Below, piece by piece: positions 13,275 to 24,029 of a stretch of 64,000 bases of DNA. Within the stretch, counting starts at the first letter, position 1; each line of letters begins with the position of its first letter. The position numbers and the translations under genes were made by a program. The notes beneath the pieces were generated by a model that was not told the origin of the DNA, made no database searches, and saw nothing but the letters and a program-made list of their open reading frames with translations. Location of the stretch: assembly GCF_964340395.1 (NCBI RefSeq), contig NC_135551.1, positions 25,524,503-25,588,502 of the forward strand, given 5' to 3'. Origin of the DNA: Glandiceps talaboti (lineage: Eukaryota; Hemichordata; Enteropneusta; Spengelidae).

Positions 13275-13985
13275 ACAGTTCCGGGTATGTTTAAAGAGAA
13301 GAATCGTTTTCCTTTAATAAAATTTTTACTTTATTATAATATGGATTTGTAGATGAGAAAATATATAGAATTGTACGAGTGCTTGTTAAATATATTATAA
13401 ACATTATTATTGAAAATATAAAAAAAATGAAAATTTCGACAGACATTAATCAAAGTACGTTGTTTCGAAAACATACATGACCATGTTTTAAAAATATAAA
13501 TATTCATTTTGCTTTATTATAATATAGATGTGTAGAAAGGAATTTTATAGAATTATTTCTCTTCTTGTTATGTGTATTATATACATTATTGTTTAATGTT
13601 TTTTAAAAATATTACGGCAATTTCGATATACATCAATAAACTACTGTTTCGAAAACTTGGGTATGTTCAAAAAACAAATATATTCGTTTCACTTAAAATT
13701 TACTATTTTATGAATAGTATAGCTGTAAAGATAAGAAAATATAAAGTCACTCCTCTTCTTGTAGATATTAATTAGATACCGTCGGCAGTATCGTTGAAAA
13801 GATGAAATACAATGTTACGAATCTGTTCTGTTTCATGTTAACTTTGCAGACATTATCATGAAACTACAGACAGAGTTCATTTTTGCAAATGTTACTTTAC
13901 TTTACTTTATTATATAATATGACAATAAAAAATATGGATTTTTGTTAATTTTATAAGATACTCCATCGCTTAAAATACAAGAAAT
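13275..13985. repeat. Diverged tandem array, unit about 180-190 bp, 3 to 4 copies
   Basis: TTTATTATAATATGGATTTG at about 13331, TTTATTATAATATAGATGTG at about 13510 and a weaker TATGAATAGTATAGCTGTA at about 13707 mark three units. All carry a TTTCGAAAAC element (about 13464 and 13645) and a TGTTCTTG/CTTCTTGT block. A fourth fragment (TTTATTATATAATATG) lies at about 13905. Confidence 0.65.
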
Positions 13986-15029
13986 TCAGACATATTGTAA
14001 ATCTGGAAATTTTCGCTAAAGACTTATTTTTGCTGGAAAACAAAAACGCGCAAAAATAAGTAGTGACTAAAATGCCTTCTTGTACACGAACACAATGTAG
14101 TTATGTATCATACCAGTCTTGTAATTAGTAAAAAATTATTTTATGAGAACCAGCTGAACACTACAAAAATGCACATTTTCTAGTAATGAAAATATCTAGG
14201 TTTTTACAGTATTCTCTTTAATGTCAATTGCTTTAGACATCATTAAAATACTGTTATGAAAGTATACATGTCTATTCCATACCAACAGCATTTTAATCGA
14301 CCAAGAAAATGTAACAAATCTGAAAAAGAAAACATTCCACTTTTTCCGGTTTAAATGAATATAAAATGCAATCAGAAAGGATCTGATAAAAAAAATTTCA
14401 GTCTAATTTTGTGATCAAAATTTCATCAAATAATAAAACTGTTGCGATAATACAAATAAAATACTAGAGTTTATTGTTGTAAAAACTGTCTGTCTGTCTG
14501 TTGTAAAAACAGCTGATGCTGCAATAGAATCAGTTTATGCATGAATTAAAGAGTAAATTTCCTTTCACCAAAATAACACATTTAAAAAAAATGAATAAAA
14601 TGATCAAAAATGTGAAACACATTCAAATCAATATTCAATATTATAAACATTATTGAAAATATCAGAAAATAATTTTGAAATACATACATGTAAATTGCTA
14701 CGACCGCAATCTCATTTACCGTTCAATCGTTGAAATGAACAGTAATTATTAACGTTTCATATTTCAATAAAATTACTTAGATCAGTGGACATTTTAAGAA
14801 AAAAATGTATTTCATTTTTTATTGACTTTCAGTTTTAAAATGTTTGAAAACATTGAAAATGTTACAATGAAATATTTATTATATATTTTGTGTATACAGG
14901 ATTTAAAAGATCAAGGAAAATGACAATATTATGTTTTAATCGTTATCAAAATAATAGCCTGATTTATGAATTGTGTGAACACAACAGATTGTGTCATGTC
15001 TCTAAACTTAGTTATCTTGTAGCATAACG
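13986..15029. other. AT-rich non-coding stretch
   Basis: Unique AT-rich DNA with a very short TCTG run at about 14487. No gene is supported. Confidence 0.5.
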
Positions 15030-15425
15030 GTTGAAATGAACATAAAATGTAAATACAAACATTGAGGCATACATTGCTGAAATGGATATAAAATGTAAAC
15101 CCAAATTGCTGAAATGGACATAAAATGTAAATACATACATTGTTGAAATGAGCATAAATGTAAATACATACATTGTTGAAATGAACATAAAATGTAAATA
15201 CATACATTGCGGCATACATTGCTGAAATGGATATAAAATGTAAACAAATTGCTGGAATGGACATAAAATGTAAATACATACATTGTTGAAATGAGCACAG
15301 AATGTAAATACATACATTGTACGTTGAAATGAACATAAGATGTAACTACATACATTGTGGAAATGAACATAAAATATAACTACATATATTACTGAAATGA
15401 GCACAAAATGTAAATACATACATTG
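15030..15425. repeat. 34-bp minisatellite, 11 units, with 4-unit higher-order repeat
   Basis: Units of the form TTGAAATGAACATAAAATGT then AAATACATACATTG start at about 15031, 15076, 15108, 15142, 15175, 15221, 15251, 15285, 15323, 15357 and 15391. Monomer variants follow the order GAAC, GGAT, GGAC, GAGC, and the same order, including a GGCATACATT insertion and a shortened third unit, repeats about 145 bp later (15175-15298). The minus strand lacks stops in all three frames across the array; those translations are repeat artefacts. Confidence 0.9.
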
Positions 15426-15606
15426 TCAGTTCAGATTTAGTAAAAATCTTCTTTTTTAATTCGCTTCTATTAATTGACATTCGTAATAACCAAATTGCAT
15501 TCCGATAAATGGTCAAAGCGGTCAGAAAAAAAACCAATCATTTACATAAATTTCAATAATCACAATGTCTGCAAATATCGTTTCCTAGGGAATGTCTGAT
15601 ATTCCA
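15426..15606. other. Spacer between minisatellite and a strong splice acceptor
   Basis: Unique AT-rich DNA with no feature. Confidence 0.5.
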
Positions 15607-15714
15607 GAGTTTTTTTTCTTTCTTTTCCACAGCATCCTCACGGAATGTTTGATGGATGAACCCCGCATGTCTTTACACAAGTCGTCAAATGCACCGGACA
15701 TCTTCCTCCTTTGA
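15607..15714 (+). other. Candidate 3' splice site and terminal coding exon (26 codons)
   Basis: A long pyrimidine tract ends in CACAG at 15632, an excellent acceptor. From 15634 a frame runs ILTECLMDEPRMSLHKSSNA then PDIFLL and stops at 15712-15714. Alternatively the exon could run on to a GTATGT donor at 15755, but all frames then contain stops. The nearest AATAAA downstream is near 16098. No upstream exon can be linked and the peptide is unrecognised, so this rests on splice-site quality alone. Confidence 0.22.
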
Positions 15715-15754
15715 AGAAATCAATCAACTCGTCACATCACTGACAAAACAATTG

Positions 15755-16530
15755 GTATGTCGTCACAACATTCCACTGGAATAATCAGTGTTACATTCGC
15801 AGTCTCCAAACTCGTCACCTCATTTCAGCCAGATCTATTCTTAGAAGGAAAAAAAATAGAAGGAGAAAATGTTGAACAGGAGAAGGGTATAAGTTTAAAT
15901 TTGTGATAAAGCTGTTATCGTAACGATTTCTGCGTTTATTTGATTGCATTTATTTTCAGCTCATGTCCTATCTAAAATTGTCGTGGGAGTTGCCAGAATC
16001 AGTGAGCTAGTAAGAATTTTCGGCTGGGTGAAGTTTAAAGTAGATTTAACCCTCCCGTGTACACTGTGCGAGAATTTCTGAAATCAACGCTATAGTGAAT
16101 AAATGTATGACTAATGCATCGGCGTCACTCCTACCGACAACGCTATGCCAAACTCTGAAAGAAATTAATGTTTCATAGCCAGTGCTTACATACCTTGGCA
16201 TGGTTTTTATTAATTGACAAGGGGCCATTCATATTTGACACGGAATCGCAATTTTTACCACTAATTTATGGATATTTTTGGATGTTCGTTTTCATACTTT
16301 GATATGTAATTCGTGCGGAAAGCTCATCCTAATGTACATTTCGCAAGATAAGACTTCATAATTGAAAACATGAAATCAACCTGAAATTAAATGACAACTC
16401 GTCAATTTCAAACTTTGTTCCACAAACTGTGTTTGTTTTATCTGTGTTTGTACTTCAACTAATCAAAGTCAAGATGACTTGCCAGCTTTTCCCCAAAATC
16501 AAGTAAAGCGATCCGATTTATGAAATGTGT
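15755..16530. other. Non-coding stretch
   Basis: Unique DNA. A minus-strand frame at 16046-16228 is short and unrecognised. Confidence 0.5.
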
Positions 16531-17152
16531 TTAGGACGACATGTACATGAAATATGTATGTATGATTGTAAACTGTTAACAAAGTACACGTGGAGGTTGT
16601 TCTTTCCGGTGTTTCATTTACTCTTTTTTTTTTAAAAAAGAACCGTAAAATGTTATGTAGGCACCACATACACGTTATTCGAATAGACTTAAACATATAG
16701 GATGAAATCTCTTGTATTTTTGTCATGATGTTGTTCATGTCATGGTTTTGTTTATGACATACTATACACGGTGAAAGCATACGTGTGTGCTGATAGACTG
16801 TGTGGAAGTTGATTCTTCCGGTTTTTTATTTATTAAAAAAAGTACGCCAAAACCATAGAAAATGTTTTAGTAGATACACTTTATTCAAATTAACTAAAAT
16901 TGAAATCTTCTCATGATATTGTCTGTTTCATAATTTTGCTTGAAATATGAAATATACATTGTGCGTGAAAGTATTAATGTGTGCTGATCATAAATACATG
17001 TGGAAGTTGATTTTTCCGGTGTTTGATTTATTCCAAAAGAGGTATGCCAAAACCATAAAAATATTTTGTAGTACATTACACTTTATTCAAACTGACTAAA
17101 GGCCTAGGGTGAGGTCTTGTAAATTTCATGATATTGTTCATTTCATAATCCT
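16530..17152. repeat. Tandem array, unit about 210 bp, three copies plus a displaced fragment
   Basis: TGTGGAAGTTGATTCTTCCGG or a close variant starts at about 16590, 16802 and 17010 (steps of 212 and 208 bp). Each is followed by TTTATT..., GCCAAAACCATA, ACTTTATTCAAA and CATGATATTGTTCATTTCAT. The tail of a fourth unit (GAATGCCAAAACCATGAGAA) reappears at about 17559. Confidence 0.8.
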
Positions 17153-17153
17153 T

Positions 17154-17530
17154 AATTGGTTATAATGGATCTGGCCTGGGGTGAGAAATGAACCTTTGTC
17201 GGGATGACATCACTCCCTGACATTAAAACTAGTCTCGGATGCTCGACAGTAATGTAGTACCGACCCTCTTATGAATGTGTTGTATCTTTTCAAACTCCCT
17301 CATAAGGTTTACCCTGGTCATTGCTCTCACAAAGGTTTTACACAACCCCTGGTTACACAAATAGGAATGTGGTAAGACTTGTACTGAGCTATTTGTAATC
17401 AACCATAATTTTGCTGGGGAACTGTCTGGTGTGGATGGGAGAACTTAGGTAGATTTTACCTACTTTGCTGCTCCTAACAAATTGTGACAACACTTCATAC
17501 ATACAAATATCAAATGATGGTATATATTTT
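17154..17530. mobile_element. Probable insertion splitting the 210-bp array
   Basis: About 370 bp of less AT-rich unique sequence separate unit 3 from the recognisable tail of unit 4, where only about 100 bp of unit would be expected. I see no terminal inverted repeats, poly-A tail or clean target duplication, so the class is unknown and loss of homology by divergence remains possible. Confidence 0.3.
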
Positions 17531-18637
17531 TTTCATCCACAGCAATCTTATTTCTATAGAATGCCAAAACCATGAGAAAATAACCTGACTAAAATCTTGT
17601 ATGCATTTTCAAAGACAGAATGTGAACTATTCTTAGATTCAGTAATACACATAGACACATGTACAGTACACAGTCTCGCAGCGTACAAGTTTAAAATGCG
17701 GTTCACCAATTAAAACAAAATAATTTTTTCTCATGTTTATTTAAGTTTAAATTTATATTTATATTTATTTTTGACAAGAATGCTATAGTTCTACCGCCCT
17801 CTAGACTGAAAACCCATTATAGGTAGTATTTGATCATTCTGGAGCCAAAATGTTATTTGATGAAAGGAACACGCTGAATGCATATTGTTTTAAGAAATCA
17901 ACATGGCAGGAATGACTGAAATGCTTGAAATGGACAAAGCGGAAATCCCCGAGTGTTGTTTCATGTGAGATCAGTGCATATTACTAACTTGGTGTGCAGT
18001 CATACGTGTTAACATGATATACATTGAATTACAGAATATATCCATTGATTTTTAAGCATGGATACGTGTAAAGCAGACTCATTGATGAACACAACATGAA
18101 GTGTGGTACATTTCCCTTGTCGATTTCAACGCGTGTTTTGAAATCACTCCGAGTAATGGGGTCGCCCAGGGAAACAAACCCCGTTCTTTTCTTTTCTTTC
18201 TCATACCGATAAGTCCTTGCTAATTGATGTTTCTGAATATTTCCCCCACTTTTTTTTCTGTCCTCCTTGTGTGTTCCAAATTGTGACTCTGTACATCTAT
18301 TTAACGTGCATTTCAACTCGATTTAAATTTCGATTCACAGCACACAGCGTTGTTTTTTTTCTCTTCGACCCTTTTGAGGTAGAAAACGAAATCTGAAAAT
18401 GTTATACTAAGGAGGGTATAATTTTACCAACGACACAGTTCTGTGTATATTCTGCCAACTAACACCACACTTCACTTTGGGATCTTATCGATCGACGAAA
18501 TTGAAGTCCATCCTCCAATATTTCGATCTTTGAAAAATGGCAAACAAAATTGATAACATCGAAATTTTGTTAAAAGTGGAAACAATATTTCTAACGATTG
18601 CATCCTTGGAGAATACTAATAACTGTTATCATTATTT
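17531..18637. other. Non-coding stretch
   Basis: Holds the fragment of the 210-bp unit at about 17559-17610, then unique DNA. The 95-codon minus-strand frame at 18029-18316 is lysine/arginine-rich in its first half and unrecognised; no splice support is seen. Confidence 0.4.
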
Positions 18638-18639
18638 TT

Positions 18640-18862
18640 AGTAATCATGTTCGAGTGTACTGCACAATTTCTCATACCAGTAGAATTTTGACTTGGGGAG
18701 GATCTTCTCAAAGCGACAGCAGAGTTCCAGTGTTACGTGCCCTGGAGCAACATACCGGTTTCTAGTTCCGATAGATTGATGGAGAGAGTCCACCGGGGTC
18801 CAGTTCCTCAGGAAATGAGGGGTCTCAAATATTTTGGGCTTGTGAGTCGAAAAACGCATTAA
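18640..18862. other. GC-richer patch open on both strands, possible exon
   Basis: On the plus strand 56 codons are open from 18692 to the stop at 18860, containing KATAEFQCYVPWSNIPVSSS. On the minus strand 73 codons are open (18638-18859). Base composition is coding-like compared with the flanks, but neither peptide is recognised, neither has an early ATG with good context, and the acceptor upstream on the plus strand lacks a pyrimidine tract. Which strand, if either, is coding cannot be decided here. Confidence 0.18.
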
Positions 18863-19200
18863 GGGGATTCATCTTACTAAATATAGGTTCATAGCTGTGA
18901 TCTGACCCCTAGTCACCAGAGACATGTCCATTGTACGTGTATATGCATGTAGATGCTAGTGTCTGCTCTGTGCTAGTGGATTGTGTGTGATCAAGCATGC
19001 ATGCAGCTAGGTTTTTTTGTGATCGACTGAAGCATGAATGATTCTTATCAAAGCGTATAGGGTTAGAAAAGCAGAAGGTAGGCCAGGTAGTAGTCTGTTT
19101 TCGTAATGAGTCACTCCACGGTTACCTGCCAGACTCCATCCGATTGGATATGTCACTGATGCAAAAGCATTCACCGTTGTTTTCTACTTCTCCTCTCCAG

Positions 19201-19336
19201 TGTGTTTGTTTTTGATTCCCGGAGGGGTGCACGCCACCGGTTTAATTACCTAGCACAGAAGTCCGTCTTTCTGTGGCGTTCACCCTCCAGCTCTGTGTCC
19301 CTTTCACAGCAGCCGCTGTTTGTGTTCACTTTGTTC
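19201..19336 (+). other. Candidate internal exon, 136 nt, between strong acceptor and donor
   Basis: TTTTCTACTTCTCCTCTCCAG ending at 19200 is a near-ideal animal acceptor, and GTAAGT at 19337-19342 is a perfect donor hexamer. Between them frame 2 is open for exactly 45 codons (it contains VFDSRRGARHRFNYLAQKSV) and leaves the last codon complete. The peptide is basic and serine-rich and matches no family I know. It could equally be an untranslated exon. No partner exons are identified. Confidence 0.28.
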
Positions 19337-19460
19337 GTAAGTGTCGGCACATTTATGTGTGGTCGTCTCCACAGACTAAAGGCTGTCCAACTGTTTGGAT
19401 AGAGTCACTCGTACCTTTAATGTGTAATGTGGATGACAGCACTCCATCGTCCAACCTTTA

Positions 19461-22400
19461 ACAATGAACATACAATTTTTTTTACTTGAGGAGATCCTAC
19501 ACAGTTGAAAAAAAATTCCTAATGAGTAGCGGAGCATAGGTTTTTATGCCCCTGTAAAATGTGCCTCGTTGACTTTTATTCCATCGAAGTTATTTCGAGC
19601 CCTGGTGCCAAAACGATGGAACAACAATAATAACACCATTTCCTTTGCAATACATTCTTTCCATATAAATGGGTAACTCTCTAAGTTTCAAATTCTTACA
19701 GAATATTACGAAATGTTAAGCTATTTTCGGTCCAAGGGGCATCTTTCTACAGAGACACACACAATACGAAGACCCTTTTCACCCGGTCCATCAATTTTGT
19801 CCAAATGAGATTTATTCGCACAGTTTGACTCCTGTATCACCTTTCTTTGTCCGTACACAATGGTTGGGCATTGACTAGGTTAGCGGATTGTGGTTATAGT
19901 TCACTTTATTTGTCGACACTGTCTGGTCTTAGCTGGTATGCTGTGTCGGTGAACTATATACTCTCGGCTTCGTGTCAGAGTCGCTGTCATGATTTATAAC
20001 TCAATTCAATACCTGATAACGTTCCCCGCCAGTTGTAAAGTAGTCTATCTTTTAAACACATTGGGATTAGGAATAGGATTTTTCAGTGTCATTTTGATAG
20101 CATGTCGTCTGCTTCAAACTTCCTGCCAGACTATTATATTCCCTTGCTTTATTTTCACTATGTATGTAATAAAGTACTGTTACGGATAATTCGTACATCA
20201 CGTTTATTGTCTCGTTTTGGTATACTCGGAAATTGTTATGTTCGTTTAATAGTGATAGAATGAGATATTTAGGTGTACATCATCCCCAGTATTTCTTATT
20301 TACATGTTATGAAACTGTCATACCTCAATTTTTTTGGGGGAAAGGACAACCGAATTCATCAAAAGGAAGAGATGTCCAGCAGGACTGAAAAAAAATCCTT
20401 TCATTTTAGTGAAATTCTTATCACTAAAATGTGTGGTGGAGAGAAAATTTCAATATACCAAACAGAAGAGCTTCTCAGCAAACTGAACTTTTCGTTCAGT
20501 GAGGTGAAGTTTTCATTTTTCAAATAAAGATACGTAAAAAGTTCACCCACCTTGAAAAGAAAGCGGTATGGCAAATTGTAAACTGGGAACACTTCTAAGA
20601 CGTTTCTTTGACTATAATTTAAAACAAAATATGACAAAAAATGCAGAATTCCTTTCCAAATGTTCTGACCACTTTTCCATCAAACTAAAGTGTACAATTA
20701 ATAAAAAAAATCTTCTGTAATTTCTTTTTGCCACATGAATTTAATTTTAGAATAGAGAGATAAAGAAATTAAACGTTGGTCGTTGCTTTAAATTTAATTC
20801 AGGTTCATGACTTTTTAAGGATATTTGCTTTAAAAGTCAATCTCCACACGTCTTAACAAGTGGCAGCATGGCCGCATAACACAACGGTAAACCAACCTTT
20901 CCTAAGATCAACAAAACCATTCCGTGTTCAAAATCAAGAAACAACTATGTATTCTGAAATTTGATAACATTTTGTTTTCAAAATGGCCGCCAGTGTATTT
21001 GAACTGGATAGTTAAATACATTAGTGACTTCCATGGAAACAATATCTGGTACACCTTTGATATTTACTAAGGACTTTGTTAAGTCGTCCACCTGGTACAA
21101 GTTCTAGAATATTTGAAGTGTTTCATGTTTTTTTAATGGAATATATTAAATACGCAAAACGCACTCTTCTAGGACCAATGCCTGACGAATACATAGCATA
21201 ATCCAACTTATGTCCGAAATATTCAACTCCACGATGGTGGTCAGGATAGGCGTGAATCTGGCTTGGTCTTGACAAAAAGGGTTGACAAAAGACGCCACCA
21301 CTGGCCAAGGGGTTGCAACAGTTACGAAACTTCTTTTCTCGGTCCCGTAATTGTGTAACAGTGGACAGCAGATTCGTTGGTAGGAAAAGGGTATAGAAAT
21401 AAAACAAATATTTCTTAATCAACTCGACTTCCGAAGAACGTATCTCTCAATAGAGCTAACATATACTGGTGGAGTACAAATACTACTATCTCAAACATTT
21501 TCTATCTAAACCACAAACACGAACCATATCCGTTTCTACTCTCTTGACGTCATCAGTGTAACTGACATGATATTTTTGACTTCAATTTATTCACAAGACC
21601 ATCAGAATGCACGTATCATTAATTTAGAAAGAAAAAAAATTTCCGTCTTATTTTCCCATCACGACTTAACAATGGATGTCATCTCAGTACACTACATCTG
21701 TACCGTTCCTTAATTTCCATGGGAATAAAAAAGACACGTTTTCCATTTATTACATATTAAAATAAAATTGGAAAACAATGACAGTCGTTTTTCCCAGTTA
21801 GCACATTGTTACCAATCGTATTATTTCCAACAGCTTCTGCAATATATATCTTGTCTAACAACGACCCCCTCTCTTCAATTCAATTCACCACATATTCTGT
21901 TTAGTTTGTTTCGAGACTGACAGAGATAGTGATTATTAGTTTAATTGGAGTGGTGTGGAAATTGTATATTTTTTATCCAGATGGCTGGCTTTGGTACGTA
22001 GTAGGTGAATACGTAATGAGATACTGCACAAATGATATAGTTAATAACGTTTGCAGCGAACCCGCAATTAGTGTAGTGTATATTTCGATGTTTATTTCAT
22101 AGTCCGCCATACCATACGGTGGTGTAATTCACTACAATACAATCACATTTCAATAGAGAGGTGGGCAACCATCAGTTTAGTTAATTCTGCATCCTTCTGA
22201 TTTTTTTTTTGTATTTGAAAAAGAAGTGTCAGTTCTAAAACTTGACCAACGTCGTACTGACGTTAAGTCGGAGATTGTCCCTCGAGAGTCTTCTTTAAAT
22301 TGACCTGACTACAAGTCTTGTATAACTGGGTCACCACTTTTTAATGTAAACAGTACGTTTACAAAGTGGCTGAGTAAGTCGTTGAATATTTCATTAATTT

Positions 22401-23005
22401 TGTAGAATGGCACATTACAACGACCTGTTGCTACTACTGGTCCTTGTCGAACACAGTCAAGTGTTTGTAATCAAATTAAATCACACCGCTTAACAACACA
22501 CGGCTACCACTGAAATCATTTCCATGTACCCACACACTAGTTTAACAGACATTCATGCTTATTAAGACTGTTGGTTCTGAGTTCCATCTTTTCGGTGCAA
22601 AAAAAAAACGCTAGTGGACGTTTAAAAGACATTCGGAGATCACAATGTGTGGCATTTGGTACTTTAATTATAACCATTGTCCAATTATGTAACCTTATAC
22701 CATGTCGGTATACCATTAATTCAACTTATGAAATCAACCATAGTCAAGTCGGAAAACACAACTTTTGTGTACCCGCATATGGCCGGTGGCGAAATTTGAA
22801 ACTGACACGTAACGTCACGCTGTGTTTTTCTAAAATTGCTGCTATTCTTATCGAGGTATACGACATTAAAGCCAAAGGTGATAATTGTTTTGTTTTATAA
22901 GGTATCAACATTTAATGCTATTTTTGGCTTCTACTGCAACCAGTGGTGTTCGGATGGGAAAAAATGTATATTTTTTTCTTTGACTTTAGTTACCCATTTC
23001 GTGCT
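19461..23005. other. Non-coding stretch
   Basis: Unique AT-rich DNA. It contains the tRNA-like SINE fragment and an AAAATGGCCGCC motif (20980-20991), annotated separately. Frames at 20273-20637, 21123-21422 and 22571-22900 are short, lack splice context and are unrecognised. Confidence 0.45.
20862..20945 (+). mobile_element. Possible tRNA-derived SINE head fragment
   Basis: GGCCGCATAACACAACGGTAA at about 20870 resembles a pol III A box region and GTGTTCAAAATC at about 20924 resembles a degenerate B box, at tRNA-like spacing of about 50 bp. No acceptor-stem pairing or anticodon arm is convincing, so it is not a functional tRNA gene. Confidence 0.22.
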
Positions 23006-23149
23006 TATGTATGTATGTATGTATGTATGTATGTATGTATGTATGTATGTATGTATGTACGTATGTATGTACGTATGTATGTATGTATGTATGTATGTAT
23101 GTATGTATGTATGTATGTACATTATGTGTGTATGTGTATGTGTGTGTGA

Positions 23150-23203
<54 letters not shown>

Positions 23204-23205
23204 AT
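23006..23205. repeat. (TATG)n followed by (TG)n
   Basis: About 28 TATG units at 23006-23120 carry two identical T-to-C substitutions 12 bp apart (near 23060 and 23072), followed by TG repeats with a few GA interruptions to about 23201. Confidence 0.95.
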
Positions 23206-23935
23206 ATGTGTATGCATACATGTTTTTAGCTCGATTTGGATTTTTGGAGCTATAGTGCTTTTCTGAATATATTCACAATGATCCACTGAAGTTATGGTAA
23301 AGGTCGTGAGGTATGGAGGATTTGCAAACCTGTAATAAGACACCACACAACCCTCACCACGAAATATCTACATCACTGCCCATAATTCAGTGACAGGAGC
23401 TCCGTCATTAAAACTTTGTGTCTCATACGCCCCCTGGCACTGTCTTGCAATTAAGAGCTATGAATACAAAGGCAGCAAGCTGAAGAATGTATCTCAACAG
23501 AAAATTAAACAAAAAAGAGTAAGATTTATAGAAATCGATATGAGAGTGAGAATGATGTATTTGTCACGTGACGGGCATTAGTCCAGATTGCACTTCGTTA
23601 TTTTGACCATGATAGATGCATCGTTCACGCTTTTAAAATCATTTCTCATCCATCCTTCGATTTCAACAGCGCCAAAACGACACTGTATCATCAGTGTACC
23701 TTTTTTACTGATACCTGGATAAGATTGTAAAATGGTGATGCCTTTTATTTGATTTTAAATGTCAGTGTTCGGTGCCACAATTTTCCCGCCCAAATAAGTT
23801 GAACAAGTTTCTTGACCTTTCGTGATTTTTTTGACAAATTTCAATCTTATTTCAGAATGACAGATACGATCATAAATTATGGTAGATTGTTATCGAAAAG
23901 CTTTTGATCGTAACTTATTAAAATGTTCAAAATGG
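23206..23935. other. Non-coding stretch
   Basis: Unique DNA. TTTTCCCGCCCAAA at about 23780 resembles a non-palindromic E2F site. No gene is supported. Confidence 0.45.
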
Positions 23936-24016
<81 letters not shown>

Positions 24017-24029
24017 TATATATATATAA
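23936..24029. repeat. (AT)n microsatellite
   Basis: About 90 bp of AT with three single-base G interruptions; self-complementary and able to extrude a cruciform. Confidence 0.95.

Noticed and set aside
13840-13900. Acceptor-like TTAACTTTGCAG
   Set aside because: Inside a diverged tandem array and followed by stops in all frames within a short distance.
15008-15419. Three overlapping minus-strand frames of 120-135 codons
   Set aside because: Produced by a 34-bp tandem repeat lacking stops in every minus frame; 34 is not a multiple of three, so the same peptides cycle through the frames.
20862-20945. Functional tRNA gene
   Set aside because: A and B box-like strings only; no acceptor stem or anticodon arm pairing. 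No other tRNA-like or rRNA sequence was found.
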